From contig QIAB01000035.1 in NCBI GenBank assembly GCA_003225455.1, positions 1 through 54,075 on the forward strand: DNA of 54,075 nucleotides, given 5' to 3'. The notes under the pieces were generated by a model. That model was not told the origin of the DNA. It did no database searches and was given only the letters and a program-made list of their open reading frames with translations. Position numbers and translations under genes: made by a program. Below, piece by piece: positions 24,660 through 33,060 of the stretch. Source of the DNA: Acidobacteriota bacterium (GTDB lineage: Bacteria > Acidobacteriota > Terriglobia > Terriglobales > Acidobacteriaceae). How positions within the stretch are numbered: the stretch's first letter is position 1; each line of letters opens with the position of its first letter.

Positions 24660-25748
24660 TTATTGGCAGTCGCTGGATTCCAGATTGCGAAGCCGAAGGC
24701 CCGCATCGGGTGCGCCCCGCTTTGCGGCCGCAACCAGCAGAAGTCGTGCTTGATCGCAGCTCTTTGGAACGCCATCGCCGCGCGCATATAGTTCGGCCAG
24801 CAAGAGCGCGGCGGCCGGGTTCTGTTTGCCGACGGCTTTCCATAACCACTTGGCGGCTTGCGAGCTGTCGCGCGCTCCATTTTTCCCTTCGAGATAGCGC
24901 TGAGCAGCAGCCAGTTCATCCGTTCCAGCCGCGTCCGTTTCTTCCTTTGTGCGCTCTGGAAGCGTCGCCTGCTGTGATGGCTCGGAACGCAAACCGGCTT
25001 CCGAAAGCTTGTTCTCGCCTGCGCTTGTGTCGGGGGCCTTGGAAACTGTTGCGGGCTGCCGCTCTTTGAGCGCCTTGGGTTGTGAAACATCGCTTACTTG
25101 CGCTGGCGGTTGTAACGCAGCGCTCGGCGCAGACGCAGGGCTGGGCTGCGCCGACGATCGAGCTTGTGAAGAAGCCCATTGCAAATAGCCGAATGCCGCC
25201 GCTAGGATCAGTACACCAACCACTAAATACATAAAACCGCGCCTGGCGGGTGCTTGCGGCGCCTCGAAACTGCTTAGAGCCTTATCTCGCAGCCACTCCA
25301 ATTCATTGTCGCCAGAGACCGTGGTAGGGGTGGTATCGGGCTGGTCAGATTTGTCCGGATCATCGCGGGAGTCCCGCTCAGCTTCAGGAGTCAGCGGCAG
25401 CCTGCAATATCCGCAGAACCGCTGGCCAATGTGGTTCAAGCGCTGGCAAACAGGACAAAGCAGTTGCTGCGTACTGCCCTCAACGGGCTTTGATTTCACT
25501 TCCCGTACTTCGGGGGGTAGCGGCGCAATCGGCTCTCCCGGACCTTCTCTTTGCAACTCGCGCAGCAGCTCTCCCACCGCTTCCTCTCGCCTCTCTGGGG
25601 GACTGGTGAAGTAAACCTGAGCCCAGCGTCCCAGATTGCGGCCCAGCACCGGATTGATTAGAGGGTTCAGCTCAGCCTTGGGCAGGGAATCGGCAGCTTC
25701 CGCAACATTTTCTAAAGCGGAATTTACCAGTTCTTCTGGATATGGCAT
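24660..25748 (-). CDS. Zinc-ribbon, single-pass membrane protein with Sel1-like repeats
   Basis: 362 residues. A zinc ribbon is formed by C98-x2-C101 and C112-x2-C115 (CPVC, CGYC). A charged linker leads to one membrane helix at about 172-190 (MYLVVGVLILAAAFGYLQW). After an Ala/Pro/Ser-rich linker, residues about 275-350 hold Sel1/TPR-like helices (AAKWLWKAVGKQNPAAALLL, YARGDGVPKSCDQARLLL). The topology suggests a cytoplasmic zinc ribbon and an external repeat domain for protein contacts. It sits downstream of a second zinc-ribbon membrane protein on the same strand (114-bp gap), so they may act together. No named family; function unknown. Confidence 0.7.
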   Translation of the reverse strand: MPYPEELVNSALENVAEAADSLPKAELNPLINPVLGRNLGRWAQVYFTSPPERREEAVGELLRELQREGPGEPIAPLPPEVREVKSKPVEGSTQQLLCPVCQRLNHIGQRFCGYCRLPLTPEAERDSRDDPDKSDQPDTTPTTVSGDNELEWLRDKALSSFEAPQAPARRGFMYLVVGVLILAAAFGYLQWASSQARSSAQPSPASAPSAALQPPAQVSDVSQPKALKERQPATVSKAPDTSAGENKLSEAGLRSEPSQQATLPERTKEETDAAGTDELAAAQRYLEGKNGARDSSQAAKWLWKAVGKQNPAAALLLAELYARGDGVPKSCDQARLLLVAAAKRGAPDAGLRLRNLESSDCQ

Positions 25749-25862
25749 AAGTGCTAAATCAATATTCCACTCTCGGCAAACCCGCTTGTCAAACCTGAGA
25801 AGCAGGAAAAAATTGCTGTAGGCTTAGGATGGGCAACTGAGCCGCGCGCAATCCGTGCGGAT

Positions 25863-27626
25863 TCAATCACATGCTTCGCGATTTGCTGGCTCGAATTGGT
25901 CCTGCTGTGCGTCCCGCTGTGAAGCGACCTTTCCACCATCGGTTTTGCCATACAAATCGGCCCCCGGGCAGTAATAAAGTGCGGTATGAACATCAAGCCA
26001 TACTTGGGTGGCAGGATTGCCCTGATACGTTGACGCGGGCGGCGGCTCCGCCACTCCAAGACTTACCAATAATTTCTCGAAAAGCGTGAGATTGGGCCCC
26101 GCAGGATGTCTTCGGTGGGCGTTTGTAGTTATGGCTTTTGGCTCCGAGGCACCATTGATGAAGATGGCCCCAAGTAAGACAACGAGTGAAAGCCCTACCC
26201 AGATGCTCCCCCGGTGCCTGTTCCACTGGGCATTCAACCATTTACTGTCTGGTCTGTGCTCCTTCAGCGATTCCCACCACTCCCGTGCCCTGCTGGCGGA
26301 AGTCCACGTAGATAGCTGGATCTCCTGCAGGCCCCGCCCTATTTCAGCGTGAATCGTGCGCACGGGAACAATTGCAGTGCTTAGCTCGGGCTCAGATTCG
26401 TCAGATTCAGCGGCCGGCTCTGCCTCGCTTTCAGTCTTGACCTGTGAGGCCCCAACCGGATCGGCCTCTGAGGCTGGAGATACCCCGATCTTCGTAGTAT
26501 CGGGTATTACTTCGGATGTCTGAGCGTATTGAGCTGGCTGCTGGATTGGAGCGGCCGCGGCTTTTGTCGGTGTAGTATCCGTCGCCTTGGGCGAGAGTCT
26601 CTTGATGACTTCCTCCAGCGGCACAGGCTGCTCTTCCACCGGTGCGGTTTCTTCACGACTCCCTTTCGCATGATCGCGCAAATTGCTGGCCTGCGCTGAT
26701 TGGGCCTGCTGCAGATACCACATTGACGCCAACTTGCTCTCCGCGCCCCGGCGCAATTCTTCGAAGCGTGCCGTTCCGCACTTGCCGCAAAATTTTTCAC
26801 CTTCTTCAAGGCGGTTTCCGCAGCGGCAAATAGTCTCCGCATCGTGCAGGGTCGCGCCGCCCTCTGACTCTGCCATCATCTCAGAACTCGGTCTTGCGTC
26901 TTTCGGTTCCGAAGTTTGAGGCTCGCCAATAAGCCGTTCAAGTTCCGGCCTGAGTGTCTCAATCGCCTGAAGCATGGCTGCGTTCTCAGTCGTAACCGAT
27001 GCGGCCCATTTATGTTGAGAATCACGTTCGATTGCGTCCGCCAGAAGGCCCGCCATCAGTTCCGCGATGTGTGCGTCGATTTCATGAAACGAATCTGCGC
27101 GCTGGGACCGCAGCTCGAGAACGCCTACAACTTTTGTATTATGCACAACCGGTGCTGCAATCAGGCTTTTCGCTCCGTATTGATGGCAAAGCTGAGCGAA
27201 AGCCGCAGGCTGTTTCTCCGTATCCGGAAGCTGCACGAGCTGTGCTTTACTGACGCACTGTTCCGACAGGCTCGAGTCAATGGGCACGCGCAGGTTTTCA
27301 TCCTGTGAAGCTGTCCCGGTGGCTGCGCGATAAATTATCTCGCGTCCTTCGATGATTCCGATCGCCACAGCTGAAGCGCGGGTCAGACTCAGCGTGCGCG
27401 CTGCAATGAGGCGCAGCGCGGAGGACAGATCAACTTCTCGACCCTCAATTGCTTTTTGGATTTCTATGATTTCAACCAGACCACGAGTGGCGTTGCCATT
27501 CGATCCGTCAAGCAAGTGGAGCTGATCATTATGCTCTTGCAGTACGAAAAGGGCCTGCAGGAGTTGCTGAAATGACTCCTCGTCGAGTACTGGCTTGCGC
27601 CTCGCGCTGGTAGATGGTTGCGCCAT
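25863..27626 (-). CDS. GAF-domain, zinc-ribbon membrane protein
   Basis: 587 residues from the ATG at 27626, preferred because GGAG lies upstream and because residues before it look non-coding; the frame could extend to 27791. A GAF domain spans about 60-215 (RTLSLTRASAVAIGIIEGRE, LIAAPVVHNTKVVGVLEL). A zinc ribbon near 262-285 reads CRCGNRLEEGEKFCGKCG. A long acidic, Pro/Ala-rich region precedes one membrane helix near 480-500 (VGLSLVVLLGAIFING). The C-terminal about 60 residues include YYCPGADLYGKTDGG, a small domain I recall from acidobacterial surface proteins. Probably a sensor-like protein whose GAF domain binds a small molecule; no catalytic output domain is seen. Confidence 0.7.
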   Translation of the reverse strand: MAQPSTSARRKPVLDEESFQQLLQALFVLQEHNDQLHLLDGSNGNATRGLVEIIEIQKAIEGREVDLSSALRLIAARTLSLTRASAVAIGIIEGREIIYRAATGTASQDENLRVPIDSSLSEQCVSKAQLVQLPDTEKQPAAFAQLCHQYGAKSLIAAPVVHNTKVVGVLELRSQRADSFHEIDAHIAELMAGLLADAIERDSQHKWAASVTTENAAMLQAIETLRPELERLIGEPQTSEPKDARPSSEMMAESEGGATLHDAETICRCGNRLEEGEKFCGKCGTARFEELRRGAESKLASMWYLQQAQSAQASNLRDHAKGSREETAPVEEQPVPLEEVIKRLSPKATDTTPTKAAAAPIQQPAQYAQTSEVIPDTTKIGVSPASEADPVGASQVKTESEAEPAAESDESEPELSTAIVPVRTIHAEIGRGLQEIQLSTWTSASRAREWWESLKEHRPDSKWLNAQWNRHRGSIWVGLSLVVLLGAIFINGASEPKAITTNAHRRHPAGPNLTLFEKLLVSLGVAEPPPASTYQGNPATQVWLDVHTALYYCPGADLYGKTDGGKVASQRDAQQDQFEPANREACD

Positions 27627-27968
27627 GTGGGGCAGTACTCCACACACCGGCGGTGGAACCGGAAATGCTATTTTAATGCAATTGGCCATCCAAACCAGGA
27701 AGGAAAATGTTGCAAATGCTTGCTTCCGTGTGGCAAGCCTACTGATATACCAGTGGGTTCTGGCGAGAAATTCATAGCAGCTAACCTTCACTTTTGCAAT
27801 AACTTACGATCGGTTGGCTTTGATTCCCTTGGGTTTGAACCAAACCAGCCGCTTGCTTCGAGCAACTATGCAGAATTCTGCAGCTGGCGAGTGTGGTTCC
27901 ACAGTCTAGACCTTTTGGGCTCTCCTTTGGGTGGCACGACCCTCGCTCACTTCAGCTTGAGACCGAAT
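27627..27968. other. Intergenic region between M48 peptidase and GAF protein genes
   Basis: 342 bp. The GAF gene frame remains open through part of it (to 27791) but without family features. Otherwise I see no gene, hairpin or clear promoter. Confidence 0.4.
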
Positions 27969-29777
27969 CTAGTGGTTCTGGGCTGTGCTGGCCGCGCTTG
28001 GCGGAACCGAGTTTGCCGCCGCTCCGTAACGTGTGAGGCGCGGAAAGAACGGCGTCACTTCAAACGGCATTTTGTCGCGCGCAGATGTAATTGCAACCGG
28101 CGCCGTCTTGATTAGTTCAACGTGATCGTCCCAGGCGTTGAGACGCACGCGTCCGCCCAAAGGCAGCGCCGCAATCTGGTCCAGTTTGTTTGGATCGAGC
28201 GCTGGTGCAGAGCTCATCAGCCCCGCCATGCGCTCGATTGCGCCCTTATTGTCTGTGAGTTTGTTGCCTAAATGAGCGGTCAGCAACGCGGAAAGTGCAG
28301 GGCCGCGCTCGGCTAGTTGCTTGAGGAATAAACCCGCCGCATCGAGCTTTTGGCTGTACGGCGAATTCTTCAAAAGTTCCATAGCCTTTTTGTCGGCGGC
28401 AGTTTCTTCTTCGGGAACGTGTTTGAATCCCAGGTTCTGATAAGTCGATTCATCCGTGAATAACATCCGGTCGTTGAACGCATACTTGCTGCCAAGATTA
28501 TGTCCGAGGACGATGTGCGCTAGCTCGTGCGAAAGCACCATTGCGAGGCTTGCCTCATCGGGAAGCACGTCGATCAGCCCACGGCTGACGATGATGGTTT
28601 GGCCGACGCTGAAGGTTTCCAGCGGCGAAGTCAGCATCACGCGGGTGCGCACCGGACGCGGAAGATCGATGTTGTTCGTGACCTGTAGATTCGTAACAAC
28701 CGTCTGCAGAATTTTGTCGACTTCGCCTTCAGGCGCAAGCATGCCGGCATTTTGCAGACGCTCGATTACGTTGTCCTCCGCCTGCTGTTGCCATTGGCGC
28801 TGAGCCTGCAGAGGAGATGCGTCCTGTGCGGTGGGACTTTCGTCCTTCACCGAGGAATCCACGAGCACTTGCGTCAGCTCGCTATCTTTGCCGCCCTTTT
28901 GCAAGTTGTATCCCCACAGACGGGTTTGAGCCTTGAAGGCCATCTTGTCTTTTGAGCCGTAGCTGAAGTCGCCCTCTTCGCTGTAGATGTAGGCCGGTAC
29001 CCAGTAGCCCGGGACAAGATTCAGACGCCAGCTATCCATGTGGAAGAAGTAGGCATTGCGCGGGCGAGGCGCATAAGTCCCGTTCAGGCGGACAATGTTG
29101 TAGTCTTGGTCTTCCACCCAAATGCGTCCCAGAAAGCGCCCGTTGCCAGAACCCTTCTTGGGTGTCACGTCGAAGACGATGCAGCGCACATCGCCCTGAA
29201 ACTCGCGATGCACATATTTGAAATCGTAGTGACTGCGGTCAAAATCCTCGCGGTCGGCAAAGATCATCCACGAAAAGCCCATCGGCTTGTATTCGAACTT
29301 GAACAATTTAGTGATGCCGCCAAGCATTCGGTTTTGGAAGCTGGCCTCTTTAGAGAGATAGTCGCGGCGATCGACCGTGTCCGCCATATCCATGCGGCCG
29401 AAGAAATAATGATCTTGAACAGGCGACGGTCCCATTTGGTTATCGAGCTTCAGATTCTGTAGATAGGTTTCCACGAGCGGCGTACGAGTTTTTAGCATCT
29501 CCATCAAAGCGCGTTCGCGCGCGATGGCGCGGTCGACAACCTGGTCCATCGTCGTGGGCGCAGCAGCGGCAGGCGCTGGCGTCGTCGGAGGTGTGGTCAC
29601 TGGCGCAGTCGCTGGCATAGTGGTGGCGGGGGCTGCCACTGGCTGCGGAGTCGTAGCCGGCTGAGGAGTGGCCCGGGGCGTGGCCTGCTCGACCGGCGGT
29701 GTGACGGTTGTTTGCTGTGCTACTGCATTGAGAGCGACTAGCAGAAAAGCTGCGAATATCCAATTCCAAATACGCAT
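27969..29777 (-). CDS. Secreted M48-family zinc metallopeptidase
   Basis: 602 residues. Signal peptide MRIWNWIFAAFLLVALNAVA, then an Ala/Pro/Thr-rich linker to about 75. A central domain of about 250 residues (YFFGRMDMADTVDRRDYLSK, YNIVRLNGTYAPRPRNAYFF) resembles the outer-membrane-lipoprotein-like beta domain fused to acidobacterial M48 proteins. The peptidase domain has the zinc site VLSHELAHIVLGH near residue 415 and the third ligand Glu in EEETAADKKAMELL. The enzyme should act in the periplasm on misfolded or envelope proteins, like BepA-type proteases. The gene starts 15 bp after the TonB-like gene stop, so the two form an operon. Confidence 0.88.
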   Translation of the reverse strand: MRIWNWIFAAFLLVALNAVAQQTTVTPPVEQATPRATPQPATTPQPVAAPATTMPATAPVTTPPTTPAPAAAAPTTMDQVVDRAIARERALMEMLKTRTPLVETYLQNLKLDNQMGPSPVQDHYFFGRMDMADTVDRRDYLSKEASFQNRMLGGITKLFKFEYKPMGFSWMIFADREDFDRSHYDFKYVHREFQGDVRCIVFDVTPKKGSGNGRFLGRIWVEDQDYNIVRLNGTYAPRPRNAYFFHMDSWRLNLVPGYWVPAYIYSEEGDFSYGSKDKMAFKAQTRLWGYNLQKGGKDSELTQVLVDSSVKDESPTAQDASPLQAQRQWQQQAEDNVIERLQNAGMLAPEGEVDKILQTVVTNLQVTNNIDLPRPVRTRVMLTSPLETFSVGQTIIVSRGLIDVLPDEASLAMVLSHELAHIVLGHNLGSKYAFNDRMLFTDESTYQNLGFKHVPEEETAADKKAMELLKNSPYSQKLDAAGLFLKQLAERGPALSALLTAHLGNKLTDNKGAIERMAGLMSSAPALDPNKLDQIAALPLGGRVRLNAWDDHVELIKTAPVAITSARDKMPFEVTPFFPRLTRYGAAANSVPPSAASTAQNH

Positions 29778-29792
29778 CGCTAAAATCCTCTC

Positions 29793-30836
29793 TTAAAGCG
29801 CCAACTGGAAAACCACATGCACAACTGCAGTAGAGTCTACAGGGACGCCATTGTGCAGCGCCGGCTTGAATCGCATCTGATTCGCGGCTGTGACGGCCGC
29901 TTCATCGAGCCCGTGACCCATGCCACGCACGACGCGATTCACGTGCAACTGTCCGTTCGCGCCGAACATGACTTCCAGCAGGACCTCTCCCTGTAATTTT
30001 AGCTGGCGAGCTTCTTCAGTGTAGACCGGATTCGGCTTAAATGTAATTTCTGCCGGTGTCGTTGCTGGTCCTCTGTCCAGTTGCTGCGGTTTGGACGAAG
30101 CTCGGGTGACCTGCTGCGCGCCGAAGGCTCCAGTCTCTATGCCCGCTGAGCCATGCCCGTTGCTGCGTCCATCCCCTTGACCCCCAACCGCGATTCCATT
30201 TCCAAAGCCTGCGCTCGCAACACTCCCCTTAATTCCATTCGCGCCGCCCGTACCGTTCCCGTAGCCGGCTCCTGGAGGCAGATCAAAGGATCCGCTGCTG
30301 GCCGCGACCAGGTGTGCGTTAGGCTTGCCTTGTCCGGGAATCCCATTGGGGTCGCCGAAGCCGCCGGTCTGCACTTTCTGCACGGGAGCGTTGACAGTCG
30401 GTGTGGCCGAGCTGCCGAATTCTCCGGTGTGCACAATCAGCGATGGTCTGGCGCCGCCTGGAATTTGCTTGAGCACCGCCGGGGTAAAGTTGTTCAAAGC
30501 GACTTTGGGAGGTTCCAGTTGTTGCGGCTGCGGTCGGGGTGCGCGAAGCTCAGGCGGGACCGTCAGCTTCGGTGCAGCAAGTGCGGCAGGTAGCAGCTTG
30601 GTTGGAAGCGGCCGTTGCGTTTTCATTTTCAACTGCTTCGGCTGCATGCTGGGCATCGGTATGATTTCCATCACGTGATATTTTTGCGCAAGCTGAAGCC
30701 GGTCGGGCCAGATAAGTCCGATGTTGATCAGCAGCAGAATCAGGAAAATTACTATTCCATAGCTGCTGGCGATCGCACGCCAGTTGGGCTTTCGCTCGGG
30801 CAGAAGCCCCAACCGAAAATCATTCGACACAGCCAT
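29793..30836 (-). CDS. TonB C-terminal domain protein with Gly-rich linker
   Basis: 347 residues from the ATG at 30836, chosen because GGAG sits six bases upstream; another ATG is one codon earlier. An N-terminal membrane anchor (SYGIVIFLILLLINIGLIW) is followed by a Pro-rich stretch (RAPRPQPQQLEPPK) and a long Gly/Ala/Asn region, then a TonB C-terminal domain (ITFKPNPVYTEEARQLKLQG, EVLLEVMFGANGQLHVNRVV, MRFKPALHNGVPV). TonB couples proton-motive force to outer-membrane transport; stand-alone acidobacterial forms without ExbB/ExbD nearby may instead serve in envelope assembly. It is 15 bp upstream of the M48 peptidase. Confidence 0.85.
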   Translation of the reverse strand: MAVSNDFRLGLLPERKPNWRAIASSYGIVIFLILLLINIGLIWPDRLQLAQKYHVMEIIPMPSMQPKQLKMKTQRPLPTKLLPAALAAPKLTVPPELRAPRPQPQQLEPPKVALNNFTPAVLKQIPGGARPSLIVHTGEFGSSATPTVNAPVQKVQTGGFGDPNGIPGQGKPNAHLVAASSGSFDLPPGAGYGNGTGGANGIKGSVASAGFGNGIAVGGQGDGRSNGHGSAGIETGAFGAQQVTRASSKPQQLDRGPATTPAEITFKPNPVYTEEARQLKLQGEVLLEVMFGANGQLHVNRVVRGMGHGLDEAAVTAANQMRFKPALHNGVPVDSTAVVHVVFQLAL

Positions 30837-31013
30837 CATTAGCTCCAAAAGCGGGGAACCCGAGACTGGGGACGTACACGGGCGAGATCTCTAACTTACG
30901 AGAGGCGCAACGAGGGGTAAACGTGCCCTGAGTTAATGTACTAACGTAATGCGGCGATTTTGCGAAGGAGGAAAGCGGGTTTAAAGTGGATCAAGCCTCG
31001 AACATTGTGGCAA

Positions 31014-32387
31014 TTACGCAGTGCGTTTCCGGGCAAACGCATAAAAAACCGGGATACCCGCCAGAATTACCAGTGAACCATAGCCCGAATTCGGCCAATT
31101 ACCGCGAAATGTGTAGTACAAAAGCACCGCTGCAGCCAGCACAAACAGGCAGGGAACCAGCGGATATCCCCAAACTCGGTATGGACGCGGAGCCTGCGGA
31201 TCGCGGCGGCGAAAGAGGAACACAGTGCTGGCAGCCACCATATAGAACAGCCATTCAGCAAAAATCGCCAGCGAGAAGAATTGACGGAAGCTCCCTCCGA
31301 AAAGCAGCAAGATAACTGCGAGTGCTGCTTGCGCAATGATCGCAACCGAGGGCGTATGAAACCGGGGATGCACTTCCGCCAGGGCGGAGAAAAAATAACG
31401 GTCGCGCGCCACCGCAAATGGAATTCGCGCTCCGCTCATGATCGTGCCATTCATGGCGACCAGCATGGATATTGCCATGCCTGCCGAAACGATCGCCGCG
31501 CCAACATTTCCAAGTACGGCTGCGGTCGCATCTGAGGCCGGCCGTAGTGAGCTAGCGACCGCACTCGCCGGAAGCACATATTGCACGGCAGCATTCATCA
31601 GCATGTAGAGAATTCCGACCGTGGCCACTCCTACGATGAGCCCGATCGGGATGCTGCGCTCAGGCTCGCGAATCTCCCCGGAAACCATGTTCAGATCATT
31701 CCAGCCATCGTATGCCCAGAGCGCAGCGACCAACGCGGCCATAAATCCGGCCATCCCGCCTGCCGCGCTGGAATAGGTTCCTGCGAAATTTTGCCAGGTT
31801 CCTGAAGCATAGCTAAAGCCGATCAGCACGATGCTGAGAATGATCACAATTTTCAGAACTGTGAAAATGAGTTGAAAGTCGCCGGCCTTTTTCACGCCAA
31901 CGTAGTTGAGCAAGGAGATGAGAAGGGCGGCGGCGACAGCCAGAAGCTGTCCGTAGGTGACATGAAACGGAACAGTGACTAAGTTCTTGGGCAGAAAGTT
32001 GAGCGCGGAAAAATTTCCCAGCACCCGCACGAAGCCGGTTGCCAGCGTGGCGATAGAAGCGGGCTTGGCAATAAGAAACCAAGTCCAGGCGTACAGAAAT
32101 CCAGCCAGGGGGCCGTATCCATCACGGACGTAAACGTACTCTCCTCCCGCTTGCGGCTTCATGGCACCCAGTTCGGCGTAGGTGAGCGCGCCAAAAAACG
32201 ACAGCAGACCGCCAACGAACCACGCGAGATAAACAAGTTTGGCCGAGCCAACCGCCTGCATCATGTCCGCGGGCACAAGAAAAATCCCGCTCCCGATGAT
32301 GGTGCCGACGACAACGGCAATCGCATGGCTCAGGCGCAGGTCGCGCGCGAGCTCCGGCTGAGCTTCGGTCGCTTGTGGCATGGCCAT
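31014..32387 (-). CDS. APC-superfamily amino acid permease (LAT-like)
   Basis: 457 residues with about 12 membrane segments. The first helix carries the substrate-binding signature VVGTIIGSGIFLVPADMM (GSGIF), and AELGAMKPQAGGEYVYVRDG plus YAYDGWND-like ALWAYDGWNDLNMVSGEI are hallmarks of the L-type amino acid transporter group. It should import or exchange amino acids across the inner membrane. The start ATG at 32387 follows CGAAGGAGGG-like purines two to ten bases upstream on the minus strand reading. No operon partner; the next gene downstream begins 177 bp away. Confidence 0.9.
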   Translation of the reverse strand: MAMPQATEAQPELARDLRLSHAIAVVVGTIIGSGIFLVPADMMQAVGSAKLVYLAWFVGGLLSFFGALTYAELGAMKPQAGGEYVYVRDGYGPLAGFLYAWTWFLIAKPASIATLATGFVRVLGNFSALNFLPKNLVTVPFHVTYGQLLAVAAALLISLLNYVGVKKAGDFQLIFTVLKIVIILSIVLIGFSYASGTWQNFAGTYSSAAGGMAGFMAALVAALWAYDGWNDLNMVSGEIREPERSIPIGLIVGVATVGILYMLMNAAVQYVLPASAVASSLRPASDATAAVLGNVGAAIVSAGMAISMLVAMNGTIMSGARIPFAVARDRYFFSALAEVHPRFHTPSVAIIAQAALAVILLLFGGSFRQFFSLAIFAEWLFYMVAASTVFLFRRRDPQAPRPYRVWGYPLVPCLFVLAAAVLLYYTFRGNWPNSGYGSLVILAGIPVFYAFARKRTA

Positions 32388-32430
32388 CGAAGGAGGGAAA
32401 AGTATAGATGAAAAACCCCGGAAAGACTTT

Positions 32431-32519
32431 AGCCGCGAAGCGATCGCAAAGAGCGCAAAGAAAGAGAGACACAGGTTTTTCTTTGCGTCCTCGGCGAACC
32501 TTTGCGAGCTTTGCGGTCA
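32431..32519. repeat. CGCAAAG-type repeat cluster, left arm beside the GxxExxY gene
   Basis: Contains CGCAAAGAGCGCAAAG near 32445-32460 and, inverted, CCTTTGCGAGCTTTGCGGT at 32499-32517. The latter is inverted relative to ACCGCAAAGAACGCAAAG at 32944-32961. The GxxExxY stop codon lies inside this arm. Confidence 0.7.
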
Positions 32520-32918
32520 AAAGCTCTTTTCCGCAGACTCGATGTAGTTGTTCACCATTCGCTTGATACCATCTTTCAGCAGCGCCACGTGAAAGTTAAT
32601 CAGAAGTCCTACCGGAATATTCAGAAGGCGAAGGTGGGACAATAGCTGCGCCTCGTCAACTGGATGCAGCGCTTCTTTGCATTTAAGTTCCACTACTACT
32701 CGCCCTTCTACGACCAAATCTGCCCGAAAACCGCAATCCAGCTTTACCGCTTCATATATCAGAGGAACAGGCTTTTGGCGTTCTATTCGCAAGCGTAGGT
32801 TTTCCAATTCATACGCCAGGCATGTCTCATAAGCCGACTCGAGCAGTCCTGGCCCCAAGATGCGATGGATTTTGATGGCTGTGCCGATGATTTCAGACGT
32901 GAGTTCGCGACGATGCAT
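32517..32918 (-). CDS. GxxExxY protein (PD-(D/E)XK-like fold)
   Basis: 133 residues from the ATG at 32918. An in-frame extension to 33023 translates the flanking repeat and is rejected. The family signature is GPGLLESAYE (G-x2-E-x2-Y) near residue 24, followed by CGFRADLVVEGRVVVELKCK, in which Asp and the ELK triad fit a PD-(D/E)XK nuclease core, and LLSHLRLLNIPVGLLINF. Length matches the family. Function is unestablished; a role in nucleic-acid processing or mobility is often suggested. It is bracketed by inverted CGCAAAG-type repeats, which suggests that gene and repeats travel as a unit (inference). Confidence 0.88.
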   Translation of the reverse strand: MHRRELTSEIIGTAIKIHRILGPGLLESAYETCLAYELENLRLRIERQKPVPLIYEAVKLDCGFRADLVVEGRVVVELKCKEALHPVDEAQLLSHLRLLNIPVGLLINFHVALLKDGIKRMVNNYIESAEKSF

Positions 32919-32943
32919 TTGTGCCTCCAGGAACAAACCTCTA

Positions 32944-32986
32944 ACCGCAAAGAACGCAAAGCTATCGCAAAGGTCGCGGAGAAAGA
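32944..32986. repeat. CGCAAAG-type repeat, right arm beside the GxxExxY gene
   Basis: ACCGCAAAG-AACGCAAAG-CTATCGCAAAGG: three spaced CGCAAAG units, inverted relative to 32499-32517 and similar to 32445-32460. Located 26 bp before the gene's start codon. Confidence 0.7.
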
Positions 32987-33060
32987 TGTGATCGATGACC
33001 CGAGCCCTCTGTGGTCGTTGCACACACCACGATCCTGCGGTTGAAGGTCTTGCTGGGAGG

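Noticed and set aside
32431-32986. Possible CRISPR-like array, because of repeated CGCAAAG units
   Set aside because: Units are short, irregular and inverted around a gene, with no spacers of constant length.
32919-33023. N-terminal extension of the GxxExxY protein
   Set aside because: The added residues translate the flanking CGCAAAG repeat; the ATG at 32918 fits the family start.
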